Shown: positions 62,431 to 64,000 of the stretch, in pieces | Numbering within the stretch: the first letter of the stretch is position 1 | Layout of the letters: each line of letters begins with the position of its first letter | Assembly: GCA_902826775.1 (NCBI GenBank) | Contig: CADEHE010000003.1 | Location: 310,001 to 374,000 of the forward strand | Direction: 5' to 3' | DNA length: 64,000 nt | Origin: an uncultured Pseudomonadota bacterium | GTDB lineage: Bacteria; Pseudomonadota; Gammaproteobacteria; Burkholderiales; JALYOK01 | The notes under the pieces: generated by a model | Seen by the model: the letters and a program-made list of their open reading frames with translations, nothing else | Database searches by the model: none | Told to the model about the DNA's origin: nothing | Translations under genes and position numbers: made by a program

Positions 62431-62943
62431 ATGCTCCTCGCTCACATTCCCGCCGGTTACCTGCTCAGCACGGCCTTGCTCAAGCGCTACGCACCTCTCC
62501 CCGCGAGGCAAGCGCAAGGACTGCTGTGGCTAGGACTCGTCTGCGCAACGCTACCGGACTTTGATTTGTTGTACTTTCACTTCATCGACGAGCGGCGCCA
62601 CAATCATCATAGCTACTGGACGCACATTCCGATCTGGTGGGCGATGTCATTGTTGCCCATTTACGCTTGGGCGCTCTGGCGCCGCCGCCGCACCGTAAGC
62701 GTTGCTTGCGCGGTCGTATTGTGCAACGTCTGGCTGCATTGCGCCCTCGACAGCCTAGCCAGCGGAATTCAGTGGTTCTACCCGTTGTCGGAGCGCTACT
62801 TCGCCCTGCTGCCCTTGCCTGGCGACGACCACTGGTGGAGCAAGCGATTCGTACTGAATTTCTGCGCGCTAGTGGAATTGAGCATCATCGTCCTGGCGCT
62901 TCGCCGCTGGCGCCGCAATCAGACAGGAGCCAGCGGCGCCTAG
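62431..62943 (+). CDS. YdjM-like membrane-bound metal-dependent hydrolase family protein
   Basis: A 170-residue protein of the PF04307-type membrane hydrolase family. It has about four helices and metal-ligand-like residues in [31 protein letters not shown] and [14 protein letters not shown]. The fold resembles phospholipase C / P1 nuclease proteins. Relatives are inner-membrane proteins, some under SOS control, with no defined substrate. The gene is divergent from creB (about 100 bases between starts) and is followed by the moaA upstream region. Confidence 0.85.
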   Translation: MLLAHIPAGYLLSTALLKRYAPLPARQAQGLLWLGLVCATLPDFDLLYFHFIDERRHNHHSYWTHIPIWWAMSLLPIYAWALWRRRRTVSVACAVVLCNVWLHCALDSLASGIQWFYPLSERYFALLPLPGDDHWWSKRFVLNFCALVELSIIVLALRRWRRNQTGASGA

Positions 62944-63092
62944 CGGTAACGCGATTGCCGGTAAGCACGTGCCTTAGGAATGAACGCTATATACTTGCTT
63001 CCTCGCTCTGTATTGATTTGCCAGCACCAGATACGGTCGATAGTATCTATTTAAAACGCTTGATGTTGGTCGATAAAGGATGTGTACTAGAC

Positions 63093-64000
63093 ATGGTATC
63101 GAAAATAATTCCAATCCGCGAAACGCCCACTGCGCATGCAAAGATGACTGACCGCTTGCGGCGTCCATTGCGCGACTTGCGCATCTCGGTCACTGACCGC
63201 TGCAACTTCCGCTGCGTCTACTGCATGCCGAAGGAAATCTTCGGCCGCGACTACCAATTTATGGCGCACAGCCAGTTGCTCAGCTTTGAAGAGATTACCC
63301 GGCTCGCCAAGATCTTCGTGCGCCACGGCATCGAGAAAGTGCGGATCACCGGTGGCGAACCCTTGGTGCGGCGTCACCTGGAAAAGCTAATCGAGATGCT
63401 GGCGCAAATCCCGGGGCTAGACCTCACGCTCACCACCAATGGCTCGCTGCTCAAGAAGAAAGCCCAAGCATTGAAAGACGCGGGACTGAAACGGGTGACC
63501 GTAAGCCTCGACTCATTGGACGAAGCGATTTTCCGCGCCATGAACGATGTCGATTTTCCGGTTGCGAGCGTGCTGGAAGGCATCGCCGAAGCCGCCGCGG
63601 TGGGCTTGCAGCCGGTCAAGGTCAACATGGTGGTTAAGCGCGGCATAAACGTCGACAGCGTGCTGCCGATGGCGCGTCATTTCAAGGGCAGCGGACACAT
63701 CTTGCGCTTTATTGAGTTTATGGACGTTGGCGCGACCAACGGCTGGCGCATGGACGACGTCATCCCGACGCGCGAATTGGTGCGCATGATCAACGGCGAG
63801 ATGGCGATCGAGCCGATCGACCCCAACTACCAAGGCGAAGTCGCCGAGCGCTGGCGCTATAAGGACGGCGGCGGTGAAGTCGGCTTCATTTCCTCCGTAA
63901 CTCAAGCATTCTGCCGCGACTGCAACCGCGCTCGCGTGTCCACCGAAGGCAAGCTCTATACCTGCTTGTTTGCCACCGAAGGCCACGATTTGCGCTCGCT
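63093..64000 (+). CDS. moaA: GTP 3',8-cyclase MoaA (partial, C-terminus outside window)
   Basis: A radical-SAM enzyme of molybdenum cofactor synthesis starting at the ATG at 63093 and running off the right edge (302 codons shown). The SAM cluster motif is [13 protein letters not shown], near residue 35. [16 protein letters not shown] follows, then the substrate-binding TTNGSLLKK and VSLDS. The second cluster Cys appear in [11 protein letters not shown] and LYTCLFA, and both domains are nearly complete. The N-terminal extension ([20 protein letters not shown]) is typical of beta/gammaproteobacterial MoaA. Confidence 0.96.
   Translation, partial: MVSKIIPIRETPTAHAKMTDRLRRPLRDLRISVTDRCNFRCVYCMPKEIFGRDYQFMAHSQLLSFEEITRLAKIFVRHGIEKVRITGGEPLVRRHLEKLIEMLAQIPGLDLTLTTNGSLLKKKAQALKDAGLKRVTVSLDSLDEAIFRAMNDVDFPVASVLEGIAEAAAVGLQPVKVNMVVKRGINVDSVLPMARHFKGSGHILRFIEFMDVGATNGWRMDDVIPTRELVRMINGEMAIEPIDPNYQGEVAERWRYKDGGGEVGFISSVTQAFCRDCNRARVSTEGKLYTCLFATEGHDLRS

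Noticed and set aside
1..64000. tRNA, rRNA or tmRNA genes
   Set aside because: I looked for T-loop GTTCGA contexts and CCA-type ends in the intergenic stretches and saw none. A covariance-model scan would be needed to exclude them fully.

Overview
The window looks like chromosome from a free-living, moderately GC-rich betaproteobacterium, probably of Burkholderiales type. This is an inference from gene content (orn / M48 peptidase / rsgA neighbourhood, creBC and creD, YdcH-like protein, TrpB2, acyl-CoA dehydrogenase and Liv-type ABC genes); no rRNA or tRNA gene was seen to confirm it. Genes are dense and mostly in short operons. No prophage, intact insertion sequence or CRISPR array is visible.

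Left part (1-6.6 kb): a minus-strand run of two acyl-CoA dehydrogenases, a membrane diguanylate cyclase, a MaoC-like hydratase, a ComB-type phosphatase and the start of an epoxide-hydrolase-like gene cut by the window edge. From 6.7 to 12.8 kb come single genes: a YdcH-like protein, an exported intradiol dioxygenase, an enolase-superfamily enzyme, an MFS and a DMT transporter, and a TPR protein.

12.9-27.8 kb is a complete glycogen locus: two GH57 enzymes with glgC on one strand; glgB-pgi, a histidine-kinase-like gene and glgA on the other; and a DUF3417-type alpha-glucan phosphorylase closing it. ADP-glucose synthesis, chain elongation, branching, remodelling and breakdown are all encoded. 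27.8-32.7 kb holds housekeeping genes (orn, M48 protease, rsgA, nfeD and a SPFH protein). The rsgA-nfeD gap carries a strong candidate sigma-54-dependent small RNA.

32.8-40.4 kb is the most unusual region. It has a DUF1501 and a DUF1800 protein in an operon and a neighbouring 974-residue secreted protein with a lyase-like C-terminus. The DUF1800 and 974-residue proteins both begin with three copies of a 'NWIGLY' beta-sandwich module that resembles the eukaryotic SKICH domain. Their upstream regions are also related, and two of the modules are a perfect 321-bp DNA duplication.

41-51 kb contains PLP enzymes (threonine-dehydratase-like, TrpB2) and an operon for a UrtA/AmiC-type ABC importer plus a nitrile-hydratase-type amidase, which together suggest uptake and hydrolysis of an amide. 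51-58 kb has a holin-4-like membrane protein, a clostripain-family protease and an archaic (Csu-type) chaperone-usher pilus operon behind a good sigma-54 promoter. 58-64 kb has creD, an EF-hand protein, creC and creB, a YdjM-like membrane protein and the start of moaA.
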